A DNA stretch of 56,825 nt from Verrucomicrobiota bacterium (GCA_014860005.1 JACZKP010000035.1:1-56825), one strand, 5' to 3'. Positions 1-8,388 are shown, counted from the first letter of the stretch. Numbers and translations: made by a program. Notes: generated from the sequence alone by a model not told the origin.

Positions 1-554
1 AATGCCCGAAAAGCGCCCGAGGGTCCAGTGACAATTGTGTGACAAAACGTTGACGAATCGCTGACGCTCCCTCAACACACGCGCGTCCACCGCTCAACAC
101 TCCCCTCAGTCCTGCCACAGCATCACAATGAGAATTGCTGAGCGACTTCCGTTGACTCCGTTTGCCGTCTTTTTTCTGAAGGTAACCAGTCCAGTAAAGA
201 GACTCCTCTGACCACCGGAATTGGTCAGATTGTTCACCAACTTCCTCCAGATATTTTGTGCATCGCAACGACACCTGTTGAGGTGTAGCCAGACTTTTCG
301 TAAGGCGATCGCCGCTTCCTCATGTGGGGTAAACAGTTCCATCAGTCCCGAGACTGAACAACTCCGGAATCAAGCGACGGATTACTCCGCATTCGCCTCT
401 CCGTGCGCAGGAAGCTGCGCTTCTTGCAGGGCTAGCTCATACCAACGGCACCTGGTCTGCTTTGGATTTTATCGTGCGAGATTCTCTTCCTCCGGAGTGT
501 TTCTACGAGGAATGGAATGAAGGTTGGATGCGTTATCGAAATGGGAAATCCGGT
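1..554. other. Leader region without a convincing gene
   Basis: Apart from the phased TGAC array at 29-65 I see no supported gene before the secreted protein starting at 555. A 78-codon minus-strand frame (342 down to 106) is open but has no recognisable domain and no Shine-Dalgarno. Plus-strand frames look like chance. The array sits downstream of that minus frame, so it would not be its promoter. Confidence 0.5.
29..65 (-). promoter_or_regulatory. Phased direct repeats, PhoB-box-like operator
   Basis: TGAC occurs four times at an exact 11-nt period, beginning at 29, 40, 51 and 62. On the minus strand this reads as four GTCA cores, two of them in the form TTGTCA. Known PhoB boxes are TGTCA-core direct repeats with an 11-bp period bound by OmpR/PhoB-family response regulators, so both period and core fit. 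The orientation suggests a promoter reading leftwards, out of the window. No -10 can be judged because the window ends about 30 nt further on. The regulator identity is inference. Confidence 0.5.
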
Positions 555-1121
555 ATGAGAAATTCGTTACGGGGCGGGATGTTTTCAGGAAGCGAATTGT
601 TAGTGCTCTGTTGCGGGCTCGTTTGTCTTCACGCCGAGGGAATCAAGGCTTCGCCTTTGTCCGCCGTCCCCATCAAACTTGCGTGGGATGCGAGTCCTGA
701 TGTTAGGGTCACAGGCTATGCGCTCTACTACGGCCCGGCTGACTCGTCAGTTACCAATCGTCTTGATTTGGCAACAACACAAACAGTCACCCTCAACGGG
801 CTTGATGCTGGATCGAACTATTATTTCTATGTTGTCAGTTACACGGCTGAGGGCATTGAAAGCGAGCCGTCCAATGTGTTGTTCTACCGCCCGCCAGCGC
901 TTTCACGCCTCCAACTGAGTTCGCAGGCTGACGGCTCCATGCGCATTCAATTTCGATCCGCACCTGACTCGGATTGCCAAATTGAATGCACTTCAGGACT
1001 GGACGGTGATAATTGGCAACCTTTAGCCAGCGCAACCGCAGACACCAACGGAAATGTTGTGGTGTATGATTCGGCATCCGGGCGCCCTCCAGTCCGCTTC
1101 TATCGGGGGCTTCGTCGTTGA
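555..1121 (+). CDS. Secreted fibronectin type III domain protein
   Basis: This is a small protein of about 188 residues with a basic start, a hydrophobic stretch (LLVLCCGLVCL) and then a fibronectin-III-like beta-sandwich: 'IKLAWDASPDVRVTGYALYY' followed by 'YYFYVVSYTAEGIESEPSN', the usual A-B and F-G strand patterns. The last 60 residues are a second beta module ending 'VRFYRGLRR', similar in pattern to the C-terminal module of the giant proteins at 37-52 kb. The ATG at 555 is preferred because it puts the hydrophobic segment about 15 residues in; ATG 528 or TTG 462 are possible but give long N-regions. There is no lipobox with a small residue before Cys. It has no catalytic motif; a surface binding role is inference. 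Confidence 0.7.
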   Translation: MRNSLRGGMFSGSELLVLCCGLVCLHAEGIKASPLSAVPIKLAWDASPDVRVTGYALYYGPADSSVTNRLDLATTQTVTLNGLDAGSNYYFYVVSYTAEGIESEPSNVLFYRPPALSRLQLSSQADGSMRIQFRSAPDSDCQIECTSGLDGDNWQPLASATADTNGNVVVYDSASGRPPVRFYRGLRR

Positions 1122-1131
1122 GCTTTGCTCC

Positions 1132-1159
1132 CTCCTGAGCAACCTCCTGAGCAACCTCC
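1132..1159 (+). repeat. 12-bp tandem repeat
   Basis: The unit CTCCTGAGCAAC occurs twice head to tail and is followed by a partial third copy (CTCC). It starts 11 nt after the stop codon of the fibronectin protein. No dyad or T-tract accompanies it, so I do not call it a terminator. Confidence 0.6.
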
Positions 1160-1643
1160 GGCTGCCGAAAGCATCAAGGTGCTGACTAATTGGCCGGCGG
1201 CAGAAGCGATGGAATTGGTGTCGAGACCGTCGCTGAGTTCTTCCAAAGTTTGCCACGTCTGCTTGCAGTCACCGTGATTGGAGCGGTGGTTGTGCTTTAT
1301 ACCTTTCCACAATGCACGGGTGGCTTCCGGCTTGCACATCCTGAATCTCCCAGATTTGATGGGCATCGCTGACCAAGTCGCCCGACTTTCTCCGCAACCG
1401 ATTCCCAACTCCTATGCATCTGCGACGCAGTCCTTGTGGATATCCAGTCAGTCGCCAGTCGTTCGCCGATTTCGCTTGCCCTTGCTTGGAGCGCTGGAGC
1501 GCTATGGCTTTTTTGTAGGCGGGCTGCTCAATGCACTTTTCCAAACGGATCATTCTTCGATCATTTACTACTGGAATGTGGTGATCGCAGTAATCCAGGG
1601 AAAATTTCTTCCGTAATTCAACCGACATCCCTTCCGTAATCAG

Positions 1644-1659
1644 TGGCGAAGTCTTTGCA
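1644..1659 (+). promoter_or_regulatory. Possible sigma-54 (-24/-12) promoter
   Basis: TGGCGAAGTCTTTGCA carries GG and GC separated by exactly 10 nt, with TGGC at -24 and TTGCA at -12, against the RpoN consensus TGGCACGNNNNTTGCW. The ACG after TGGC is not matched. It lies about 230 nt upstream of the first gene of the polysaccharide locus. Several bacterial exopolysaccharide loci are known to be RpoN-controlled, which makes the position sensible. No enhancer-binding protein gene is visible in the window. Confidence 0.35.
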
Positions 1660-1730
1660 CTGTTGTCACTTGCTACTAGTGCGCACTCGGCCGAACATGT
1701 TCTCGCGCGAAAGCTTCATTGGATCAACCA

Positions 1731-1853
1731 ATGAGTATCAGCGCCCGTATGCAGGACTTGGTTGAAACGACAGCCGCCGCATTTAGCAGCCAAGTGATGA
1801 GGTTGCGGGTGGAAGAGCAATGGGCTCAGACAACTTTGCGAGGAGGCGGATAA
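1731..1853 (+). CDS. Possible 40-residue small protein
   Basis: An ATG-started frame of 40 codons begins MSISARMQDL and ends QTTLRGGG, with a helix-friendly, amphipathic middle. It lies 72 nt after the possible sigma-54 promoter and 36 nt before the sugar transferase start. There is no Shine-Dalgarno and no family I recognise. It could be chance; I list it because it is the only frame in this leader that begins with ATG just downstream of the promoter candidate. Confidence 0.2.
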   Translation: MSISARMQDLVETTAAAFSSQVMRLRVEEQWAQTTLRGGG

Positions 1854-1889
1854 CGACTGGGGCTGTCATACGGTGGGCGATACAGAATT

Positions 1890-2615
1890 ATGTTTACTCA
1901 GGATTATATTGTGGGCAACGCGACAGAATTGCAGGTGACGGGGCTTCCGGCTTGGAAGCGCCTCCTTGATTTTATCCTTATTCTGGTGTTGGCACCCGGG
2001 CTGCTTTTGCTCGCGAGCATCGTGGCGCTGGTGGTGCTATGCGGTTCGCGCGGCCCGATCTTATTCCGGCAGCAGCGCGTTGGCCACCGCGGGCGCGAGT
2101 TTACCTGTTTCAAGTTCCGCACGATGCATGTTGACGCTGAGACAGATTCGCATCGGGGTCACGCAACGCAATTGATCAAGTCTGAGACTCCGATGACAAA
2201 ACTGGACACCTGTCGCGATCCACGCGTTATCCCGTTTGGCGCGTGCCTGCGCGCCACGGGTCTCGACGAGTTGCCGCAATTGATTAATGTGCTGCGCGGG
2301 GAGATGAGCTTGGTGGGACCCCGACCCTGTATTCCCTACGAATACGCGCTCTATGAGCCATGGCAACGCCGGCGATTCGAGGCCGTTCCTGGTTTGACCG
2401 GACTCTGGCAGGTGAGCGGCAAGAACCGCACGACCTTCAACCAAATGATCCGGTTGGACATTGAGTATTCGGAACGGATGAGCCTCTGGCTTGACTTGGT
2501 CATCATTCTTAGAACTTTGCCCGCCCTCTTGAGGCAGTGCTTGGACACGCGAGCGCTGAAGCGTAAGGAGGCCGCATCCTCGGCGGTGGGCATTGAAAAG
2601 CCGGTCCAAACATAA
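1890..2615 (+). CDS. Initiating sugar-phosphate transferase (bacterial sugar transferase family)
   Basis: A 241-residue small monotopic phosphoglycosyl transferase that would load the first sugar phosphate onto undecaprenyl phosphate at the inner membrane. Visible hallmarks: the N-terminal '[20 protein letters not shown]' re-entrant/membrane segment, then '[20 protein letters not shown]' and 'KFRTM', '[20 protein letters not shown]', and near the end '[15 protein letters not shown]' with a '[14 protein letters not shown]' tail. These match the ExoY/WcaJ catalytic core, without the extra N-terminal transmembrane bundle of WcaJ. It is the first gene of the locus and is followed after 5 nt by the dehydrogenase. 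The sugar specificity cannot be read from sequence. Confidence 0.92.
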   Translation: MFTQDYIVGNATELQVTGLPAWKRLLDFILILVLAPGLLLLASIVALVVLCGSRGPILFRQQRVGHRGREFTCFKFRTMHVDAETDSHRGHATQLIKSETPMTKLDTCRDPRVIPFGACLRATGLDELPQLINVLRGEMSLVGPRPCIPYEYALYEPWQRRRFEAVPGLTGLWQVSGKNRTTFNQMIRLDIEYSERMSLWLDLVIILRTLPALLRQCLDTRALKRKEAASSAVGIEKPVQT

Positions 2616-2620
2616 CACTT

Positions 2621-3760
2621 ATGAAAACAAACAAGCGAATCATCAAGGCGGGAGTTGTGGGGTGTGGATACTGGGGACCCAATTTAATTAGAAATCTGCG
2701 GCAGTCGCCAGACTGCCAGCTCAAGGTCATTTGCGACGCGAGCGAACAACGTCTCCGGCACATGCAGCGGCTGCATCCGGATGTGGCGACTACTAATAAC
2801 TTCGAGGATCTATTGAAGGACCCGGAGTTGGAGGCTGTGGTCATTGCCACCCCCGTGCGATTCCACTTCGATATGGCCAAGGCCTGTCTTAATGCCGGCA
2901 AGCATGTGTTTATCGAGAAGCCGATGGCGCGAACTGTGGCCGAAGGTGAAGAGTTGGTTGCGCTGGCGGATCGTCAGGGCTTGGTCATCATGGTAGGCCA
3001 CACTTTCCTCTTCTCGCCGGCCGTGCGACGCATGAAAGAGATCATTGATTCCGGCGACATTGGCGAATTGCAGTATATCTCGGCCCGCCGCCTGAATCTT
3101 GGCTTGTTCCAAAAGGATATCAATGTGGCTTGGGACCTTGCGCCGCATGACATATCCATCATCCTCCATCTGCTGGAGGAACAGCCCGTGAGCGTCAGTT
3201 GCCAGGGGAACAGCCATGTGACGCGCGGTATTGAAGACGTCACCATGATGTATCTGAACTTCCGCAAGAACCGCTGCGCCTTTATTCAGAACAGTTGGCT
3301 TGATCCCAAGAAGGTGCGCCAGATGACGATTGTCGGCTCCCGGCGGATGATTGTTTATGACGACATTGAGCCGCTGGAAAAACTGAAAGTGTATGACTCC
3401 CGCGTCGAAGTGCCGCCTCATTATGATACGTTTGCTGACTTCACATACTCGTATCATTACGGCGACGCTTATGTCCCTTATATCAAGCAGGACGAGCCGC
3501 TGAAGCTGGAATGCCAGCACTTCCTGGAATGCATTCGCGAGGGAGCTACTCCAATTACAGGTGGCCGCCAAGGGCTGGAGGTGGTCCGCATTCTGGAGGC
3601 GTCCAGCATTTCTCTGAGACAACATGGCGGAGACATCGCGTTGAATTCGATGACAACCTGGACGAACGGCAGCCCCGCCAGCAACGGCAACGGTAATGGT
3701 GGTAATGGTCATGGCGAGGCGGTCATTGCCGCCTCCCGGCGCAGTCTCTTGGCCGCCTAA
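2621..3760 (+). CDS. Gfo/Idh/MocA-family sugar-nucleotide dehydrogenase (WlbA/WbpB-like)
   Basis: A 379-residue NAD(P)-dependent oxidoreductase. The Rossmann motif 'VGCGYWGPNLIRNL' is at the N-terminus, the family EKP motif is at about 99-101 (Lys100), and 'WDLAPHDISIILHLL' supplies the catalytic His176. Family knowledge: WlbA/WbpB oxidise C3 of UDP-GlcNAc(A) so that an aminotransferase can place an amine there. The gene 3 nt downstream encodes a WlbB/WbpD-like acetyltransferase, which supports that pathway; the matching DegT aminotransferase is at 35803. An odd feature is a low-complexity Gly/Asn-rich tail (roughly residues 348-366) followed by a basic end, not part of the fold. A generic inositol dehydrogenase-like role is less likely given the context. 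Confidence 0.88.
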   Translation: MKTNKRIIKAGVVGCGYWGPNLIRNLRQSPDCQLKVICDASEQRLRHMQRLHPDVATTNNFEDLLKDPELEAVVIATPVRFHFDMAKACLNAGKHVFIEKPMARTVAEGEELVALADRQGLVIMVGHTFLFSPAVRRMKEIIDSGDIGELQYISARRLNLGLFQKDINVAWDLAPHDISIILHLLEEQPVSVSCQGNSHVTRGIEDVTMMYLNFRKNRCAFIQNSWLDPKKVRQMTIVGSRRMIVYDDIEPLEKLKVYDSRVEVPPHYDTFADFTYSYHYGDAYVPYIKQDEPLKLECQHFLECIREGATPITGGRQGLEVVRILEASSISLRQHGGDIALNSMTTWTNGSPASNGNGNGGNGHGEAVIAASRRSLLAA

Positions 3761-3763
3761 ACT

Positions 3764-4258
3764 GTGAACACCCCAGACCAACTCCACCAGCGCATCGCTC
3801 CGGATGTGAAGCTAGGCCAGCGGGTCAAAATCTTCGCCTTCACCAATCTCTACGGTTGCGAGATTGGGGATGATGTCAAGATTGGGACGTTCGTGGAAAT
3901 CCAGAAAGGTGCGCGAATTGGAAATCGGTGCAAGGTTTCGAGTCACAGCTTCATCTGCGAAGGGGTGGCACTTGAGGATGAGGTGTTCATTGGCCACGGA
4001 GTAACGTTCATCAATGATCGTTTCCCGCGCGCTACTACCGCGGATGGCCAGCTCCAGACCGAGTCGGACTGGAGTTGCGTGCCCACCGTGGTGAAGCGTG
4101 GCGCCTCAATCGGTTCGGGTGCAACGATTCTCTGTGGCGTTACGATTGGTGCGCGGGCCATCGTTGGGGCCGGCAGCGTAGTCACGAGAGATGTTCCGGA
4201 TCAGGCTGTCGTGGCCGGCAATCCAGCACGCGTCCTACGTCGCCAAGATCCGGTTTGA
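3764..4258 (+). CDS. Hexapeptide-repeat N-acetyltransferase (WlbB/WbpD-like)
   Basis: A 164-residue left-handed beta-helix acyltransferase with GTG start, 3 nt after the dehydrogenase stop, so almost certainly cotranscribed and coupled. Hexapeptide repeats run from about 25 to 150 (for example 'IGDDVKIGTFVEIQKGARIG'). The segment 'IGHGVTFINDRFPRA' matches the active-site loop of sugar-nucleotide 3-N-acetyltransferases, and it ends 'VVAGNPARVLRR' as in this family. The inferred reaction is acetyl-CoA-dependent acetylation of the 3-amino group of a UDP-2-acetamido-3-amino sugar. Together with the dehydrogenase and the aminotransferase at 35803 this gives three of the five known steps to a UDP-2,3-diacetamido sugar. 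Confidence 0.85.
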   Translation: MNTPDQLHQRIAPDVKLGQRVKIFAFTNLYGCEIGDDVKIGTFVEIQKGARIGNRCKVSSHSFICEGVALEDEVFIGHGVTFINDRFPRATTADGQLQTESDWSCVPTVVKRGASIGSGATILCGVTIGARAIVGAGSVVTRDVPDQAVVAGNPARVLRRQDPV

Positions 4259-4350
4259 GCGCTTGCGCAAATGCTTCGTGGCGAGTCCGGCCCACTCCCC
4301 TTACCTCCATGGTGAGGCGGTTCAGCGTGTGGCCGGCCATGTTCCCGTCT

Positions 4351-4367
4351 AGCTTGCCATGCAAGCT
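4351..4367. repeat. Short inverted repeat, 7-bp stem
   Basis: AGCTTGC-CAT-GCAAGCT forms a perfect 7-bp stem with a 3-nt loop in the 294-nt spacer between the acetyltransferase and the Wzz-like gene. No T-tract follows, so it is not a standard terminator. Otherwise the spacer shows nothing I recognise. Confidence 0.4.
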
Positions 4368-4552
4368 CCCGTATGATACTTGATACAACTACCGACAAGT
4401 TTGGTGCGCGGAACCATGGCAGTACACGAATGGCATTGCTGACCCGGTGGCAGGGCGTTTCACGAGTTCATCTGCGAGCGTTTAGAAATTGAGCCGCAGT
4501 ATGGCAAGCCAAACTTCAGACAGGCGCTTTGAAACAGAACCATACAACCAAC

Positions 4553-6790
4553 ATGAATGCCGGAATCCATTCCGGTGATGGAGGTGAGCCGCTCGCCGCG
4601 GGCGGGTTGGGTGTGGATGATGTCTTCTTTACGCTATTTCGGCACAAGTGGCTCCTTTTGACATTTATGTGCCTGGGTATCGTGGCTGCTGGCGCGGTGC
4701 GTTTTGTCAAGCCACCCCTCTATCAGTCGAAGGCCAAACTTAATGTGCCCTACATTGTTGATACCAAGGCGGTCAACACCGCCAATCCAGAAACCCAAAT
4801 AATCTCTACCGCTTCCGGCGGCCTGGCTGCGATTGAAGCGGAGATTGAGATACTGCGGAGTCTGGATGTGTGTGCATTGGCGGCCGACAGCGTCGGACCC
4901 GAAAATGTATTGGCCAAGAAGGGCGGCGGCAGCGACCGTATGGCTGCGGCGGGCGTCATTGCCTCGGGTCTCCTTGTGGATCCTCCGCGCACCGCGACCA
5001 TCAGCGTTACGTTCCAGCATCCTGACCGGGAGATCGTCCAACTGGTCATGAACGCACTGATCAAGGCCTATGCGTTCAAGCATCGGCAGGTGCATAGTGG
5101 CGAGGGCATTTGGGATGACCATTTTATCGCCCAGCGCGACGACTGGGGTGAAAAGCTGGTCCAGACGGAAGCTGCACTCCGGCAACTCAGAAGCGAGGCC
5201 AAATTGATTTCAATGGATGAAACCAAAACCTCATATCAACTCCAGATCAGCAAGTTGCAGGAAAGGTTGTTTGACGCTACAACGGAACTCGCCGAGCGCA
5301 AAGCTCAGATGGGGGACTTGGACCTGGCGGTGGGTGCGGAGGGCGAGATCACCGCCTCGAACACCAACATTCCAAGCGAAACCCTTGAAGATTACGCCGT
5401 GACGGTAAGCAGGCTGGAGTACCTGACCCGGCATGTGCGCCAGTTGCTGTCTGAAGGAGGATTGAAGGAAGCCCATCGGCAGGTGCAAGCCGCCCGGGCG
5501 GAGATTGGGGAACGCACCGAACACAAAGCCGCGCTCGAGCAGGAATACCCCGCGTTGGCGGTTTATGCCGTTGATTCCGCTGGCGTCACCACCAACAGCG
5601 TCGTATCCACCACGGCGGAACTCAGACGACTCACCACCAGCGTAGCGGTGTTTGGAACACTCCTGAGCAATGTTCAGTTCCAGGCCGCTCAGCTCATGGA
5701 ACTCGAGCCGAAGATCACGGAACTGGAACGGCAGCGGGAACTTCAGGAGGCCAATTTCAAATTCTATTCGGGCCGGCTCGAGCAGGTGCGGTCCGGCGAG
5801 TCCAGTAACGAGGGAAAGATGATCAACCTGTCAGTGATTCAAAGTCCATCGCCGCCCGGCCTCGACAGTAAGAAGTTGCTCAAGTTGACGGGCATGGCGC
5901 TGGCGGGTTGCATCGCCGTGGGATTGGGGTTGGCGTTTTTCATTGACTTGGTCCTCGACCGGACGATCAAACGATCCACGGACGTGAAACGACTACTGCG
6001 CCTGCCGGTCATGCTCACGATTCCCCACACAAACTGGTCGGTCGGGTGGTGGCCGGCCCGCCTGGGGCGCGGTCGCAATGGCAAAGTTCAAAGCTATGAT
6101 CCCAAGTTTAATCAGAACGTGCCGGCGGGCGGGGCGGGAATCGCCCCGTGGAATCCCGTTCATCATTTGCGGCAATACACCGATGGCTTGCGCGAGCGCC
6201 TCATCACTTATTTTGAGGTCAATCAACTGACGCATCGGCCAAAGCTGGTGGCCGTGACCAGTTGCAGCGCGGGTGTGGGCGTCACGACGCTCTCCACCGG
6301 CTTGGCTGCGTCATTATCCATGACTGGCGATGGCAACGTGTTGTTAGTGGATATGAATGCGGGGGAAGGAGTGTCGCATTCGTTCCACAGGGGGAAACCG
6401 GGCTGCGGTCTTTCCGAAATGCCGGAGCCGGAGGATGCCCCGGCGGCCACAGCCTCGAATCATTACCCCGCCTCCGTCCCCGCCGGCGGCAGCGTTCCGG
6501 AGAATCCCTCGAGCGAATTGCCCACGGTTTTCAGCGACGTGATGCCCAAACTTAAAGTGAGCGGCTACGACTACATCGTTTTCGATATGCCGCTGGTCTC
6601 GCAAACCAGTGTGACGCCCCGCATGTCCGGCCACATGGACATGGTGCTGTTGGTGATAGAATCGGAGAAGACGAGGCAACATCTGGCGGTTGAATCAACC
6701 GCTTTGATGCGTGAAGCACAGGCCAAAGTGGCCACCGTTCTCAACAAATGCAAGGCGCATGTGCCTGCCGCCCTCTCGACGGGATTCTGA
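4553..6790 (+). CDS. Wzz/BY-kinase-like polysaccharide chain-length protein with degenerate Walker A
   Basis: About 745 residues. It has an N-terminal Wzz-type segment with one membrane helix after 'LFRHKWLLLTFMCLGIVAAG', a long periplasmic coiled-coil region (about 170-430, many Glu/Gln/Arg heptads), then a second membrane helix ('LTGMALAGCIAVGLGLAFFI') and a cytoplasmic CpsD/Wzc-like ATPase domain. The Walker A equivalent is 'SAGVGVTT' (572-579) with Val577 where the catalytic Lys should be; Walker A-prime 'VLLVDMN' (596-602) is kept, and the C-terminus has no Tyr cluster. The fold therefore looks kept but kinase activity is doubtful. I prefer ATG 4553 over TTG 4529, which would add 8 residues. 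Role: control of polymer length with the Wzy-like protein at 19151. Confidence 0.85.
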   Translation: MNAGIHSGDGGEPLAAGGLGVDDVFFTLFRHKWLLLTFMCLGIVAAGAVRFVKPPLYQSKAKLNVPYIVDTKAVNTANPETQIISTASGGLAAIEAEIEILRSLDVCALAADSVGPENVLAKKGGGSDRMAAAGVIASGLLVDPPRTATISVTFQHPDREIVQLVMNALIKAYAFKHRQVHSGEGIWDDHFIAQRDDWGEKLVQTEAALRQLRSEAKLISMDETKTSYQLQISKLQERLFDATTELAERKAQMGDLDLAVGAEGEITASNTNIPSETLEDYAVTVSRLEYLTRHVRQLLSEGGLKEAHRQVQAARAEIGERTEHKAALEQEYPALAVYAVDSAGVTTNSVVSTTAELRRLTTSVAVFGTLLSNVQFQAAQLMELEPKITELERQRELQEANFKFYSGRLEQVRSGESSNEGKMINLSVIQSPSPPGLDSKKLLKLTGMALAGCIAVGLGLAFFIDLVLDRTIKRSTDVKRLLRLPVMLTIPHTNWSVGWWPARLGRGRNGKVQSYDPKFNQNVPAGGAGIAPWNPVHHLRQYTDGLRERLITYFEVNQLTHRPKLVAVTSCSAGVGVTTLSTGLAASLSMTGDGNVLLVDMNAGEGVSHSFHRGKPGCGLSEMPEPEDAPAATASNHYPASVPAGGSVPENPSSELPTVFSDVMPKLKVSGYDYIVFDMPLVSQTSVTPRMSGHMDMVLLVIESEKTRQHLAVESTALMREAQAKVATVLNKCKAHVPAALSTGF

Positions 6791-6981
6791 TTGAGTTCTT
6801 TGTGGTATCAGGATTGCTTTTCTAATCGAGTTAGCGGGAACCGTTTCAAACTTGCCGCAATTATGTTCGCGGCGAGCCTTATGTGTATCAAAGTTGTCAA
6901 GCGTTGGCGTTTGTTTGCACAACCCGTGCGAATTGACGGGGACGAAGTCTGCCGGTCTTTGGTAGTGGTGCCGACCGCTTA

Positions 6982-8271
6982 ATGGCCGTCATGTCCAGTT
7001 GCATCCATTCAGCCGGCGAACAACTGCGTGGCAAACGCGTTGCTGTGGTTGTTTTTTCCCACTACCCCAGTGACCCCCGCCCCCGTCGTGAGGCTGAGGC
7101 ATTCGCTCAGGCCGGCGCCGAAGTGGAAGTTATCTCGCTCCAGCAGAACCAGGGCGAACCGCGGCGCGAAACGCACAACGGCGTCAGTATCATTCGCGTG
7201 CCCTTGAGGCATTGGCGCGGGGGCAAGCTTTCCTACCTGTTCCAATATGGATTCTTCATTCTGGCCGGCCTTCTGATTCTCACGATGCGGTTCGTGGTTC
7301 GGCGTTACGATTTGGTCCACGTGCATAACATGCCGGATGTGCTGGTGTTCAGCGCGCTCATCCCGCGGCTCCTTGGTGCAAAAGTTGTTCTCGACTTGCA
7401 TGATCCGATGCCGGAACTGATGGTGAGTATTTTCAACTTGGAGCAAGAAAGCCTGAGTGTGCGGCTGTTGAAGATGTTTGAAAGCTGGAGCATTGGATTC
7501 TCACACCTGGTTCTGACGCCGAACATTGCGTTCCAAAAACTCTTTGTCGCACGCAGTTGCCCGGCAGAGAAGCTTCGCGTGATCATGAACTGTCCGGACG
7601 AAGGCATCTTTCAGTACCGCGAATTGACTGATTATTCCTTGGTTGAACGGGACACAGCGAAATCCTTTGTGCTGATGTATCATGGCGCTCTGGTTGAGCG
7701 ACACGGCTTGGACATTGCTGTCAAAGCGTTTGCATCCTTCAGAGCTTCTGTTCCGAACTCGGAACTGCATGTTTTCGGCCGCCGGACCCCGTTTCTCGAT
7801 CAAGTCATGGATTTGGTGCGGGAGCTTGGTTTGGAGGACTCGGTAAAATACCAGGGAGCCAAGTCACTGGAGCAAATCGTCCAAGCAATTGATGACTGCG
7901 ACGCCGGGGTCATTCCCAATCGCCGGAGCGTATTTACTGAGATCAACATGCCCACTCGCATCTTCGAATATCTGGCTCGTGGTAAACCTGTGATTGCTCC
8001 CCGAACCGCAGGTATTCAGGACTATTTCAAACCTGACGAAATCGTCTTCTTTGAGCCGGATGACCGGGAGGATTTGGGGCGCAAGATGCATTATGTCTTC
8101 GCCAAACCCCGCGAGGTAAATGCCGTCGTCAAACGGGGGCAGGCCGTTTATCGGGCTCATCGCTGGAACGAGGAGCGGTCACGGTTTCTGCAAGGAGCAG
8201 CCGAACTCCTGGCGGGGAACGGCACCTGGCCGATCAGCCAGGCACAACCGTTTGTCAAACCAACTGACTGA
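6982..8271 (+). CDS. Glycosyltransferase family 4
   Basis: A 429-residue GT-B enzyme. The N-terminal domain has 'VAVVVFSHYPSDPRPRREAE' and 'DLVHVHNMPDVLVFSALIPR' followed by 'VVLDLHDPMPEL'. The C-terminal domain has the nucleotide-sugar site region 'INMPTRIFEYLARGKPVIAP', where the usual E-x7-E is replaced by E...E spacing around 'EINMPTRIFEYLA'. It would add a sugar to the lipid-linked intermediate on the cytoplasmic face. The gene is separated by 191 nt from the Wzz-like gene, a spacer with no supported feature, and by 117 nt from the next glycosyltransferase. Donor and acceptor are unknown. Confidence 0.9.
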   Translation: MAVMSSCIHSAGEQLRGKRVAVVVFSHYPSDPRPRREAEAFAQAGAEVEVISLQQNQGEPRRETHNGVSIIRVPLRHWRGGKLSYLFQYGFFILAGLLILTMRFVVRRYDLVHVHNMPDVLVFSALIPRLLGAKVVLDLHDPMPELMVSIFNLEQESLSVRLLKMFESWSIGFSHLVLTPNIAFQKLFVARSCPAEKLRVIMNCPDEGIFQYRELTDYSLVERDTAKSFVLMYHGALVERHGLDIAVKAFASFRASVPNSELHVFGRRTPFLDQVMDLVRELGLEDSVKYQGAKSLEQIVQAIDDCDAGVIPNRRSVFTEINMPTRIFEYLARGKPVIAPRTAGIQDYFKPDEIVFFEPDDREDLGRKMHYVFAKPREVNAVVKRGQAVYRAHRWNEERSRFLQGAAELLAGNGTWPISQAQPFVKPTD

Positions 8272-8388
8272 TGGTTTGCCGGGGGGGCGTGGCGGCTTCC
8301 GCGCAGCAGGTTGTGAGTTTATTTAGGGAACACGTTTGATCCCCACGGGCGGCATTCCATTCAGATTGGGATCGGATTCCAGAGTTTA

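Larger units (their letters stand above)
1122..1889. other. 768-nt gene-poor region before the polysaccharide locus
   Basis: No frame here has a recognisable domain; the roughly 110-codon frames on both strands between 1269 and 1628 overlap each other and look like chance. It holds a 12-bp tandem repeat (1132-1159), a possible sigma-54 promoter (1644-1659) and a 40-codon frame (1731-1853). It is probably the leader and promoter region of the locus that begins at 1890. Confidence 0.5.

Noticed and set aside
579..640. Possible lipobox in the fibronectin protein (LCC, LVC)
   Set aside because: The residue before the Cys is not Gly, Ala or Ser as lipoprotein signal peptidase requires.
1269..1628. 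Overlapping frames of about 110-120 codons on both strands
   Set aside because: They overlap each other, show no recognisable motif, and look like chance openings in a leader region.
6791..6981. 63-codon frame between the Wzz-like gene and the first GT4
   Set aside because: No ATG start (TTG), no domain, and composition unlike the neighbours; treated as spacer.
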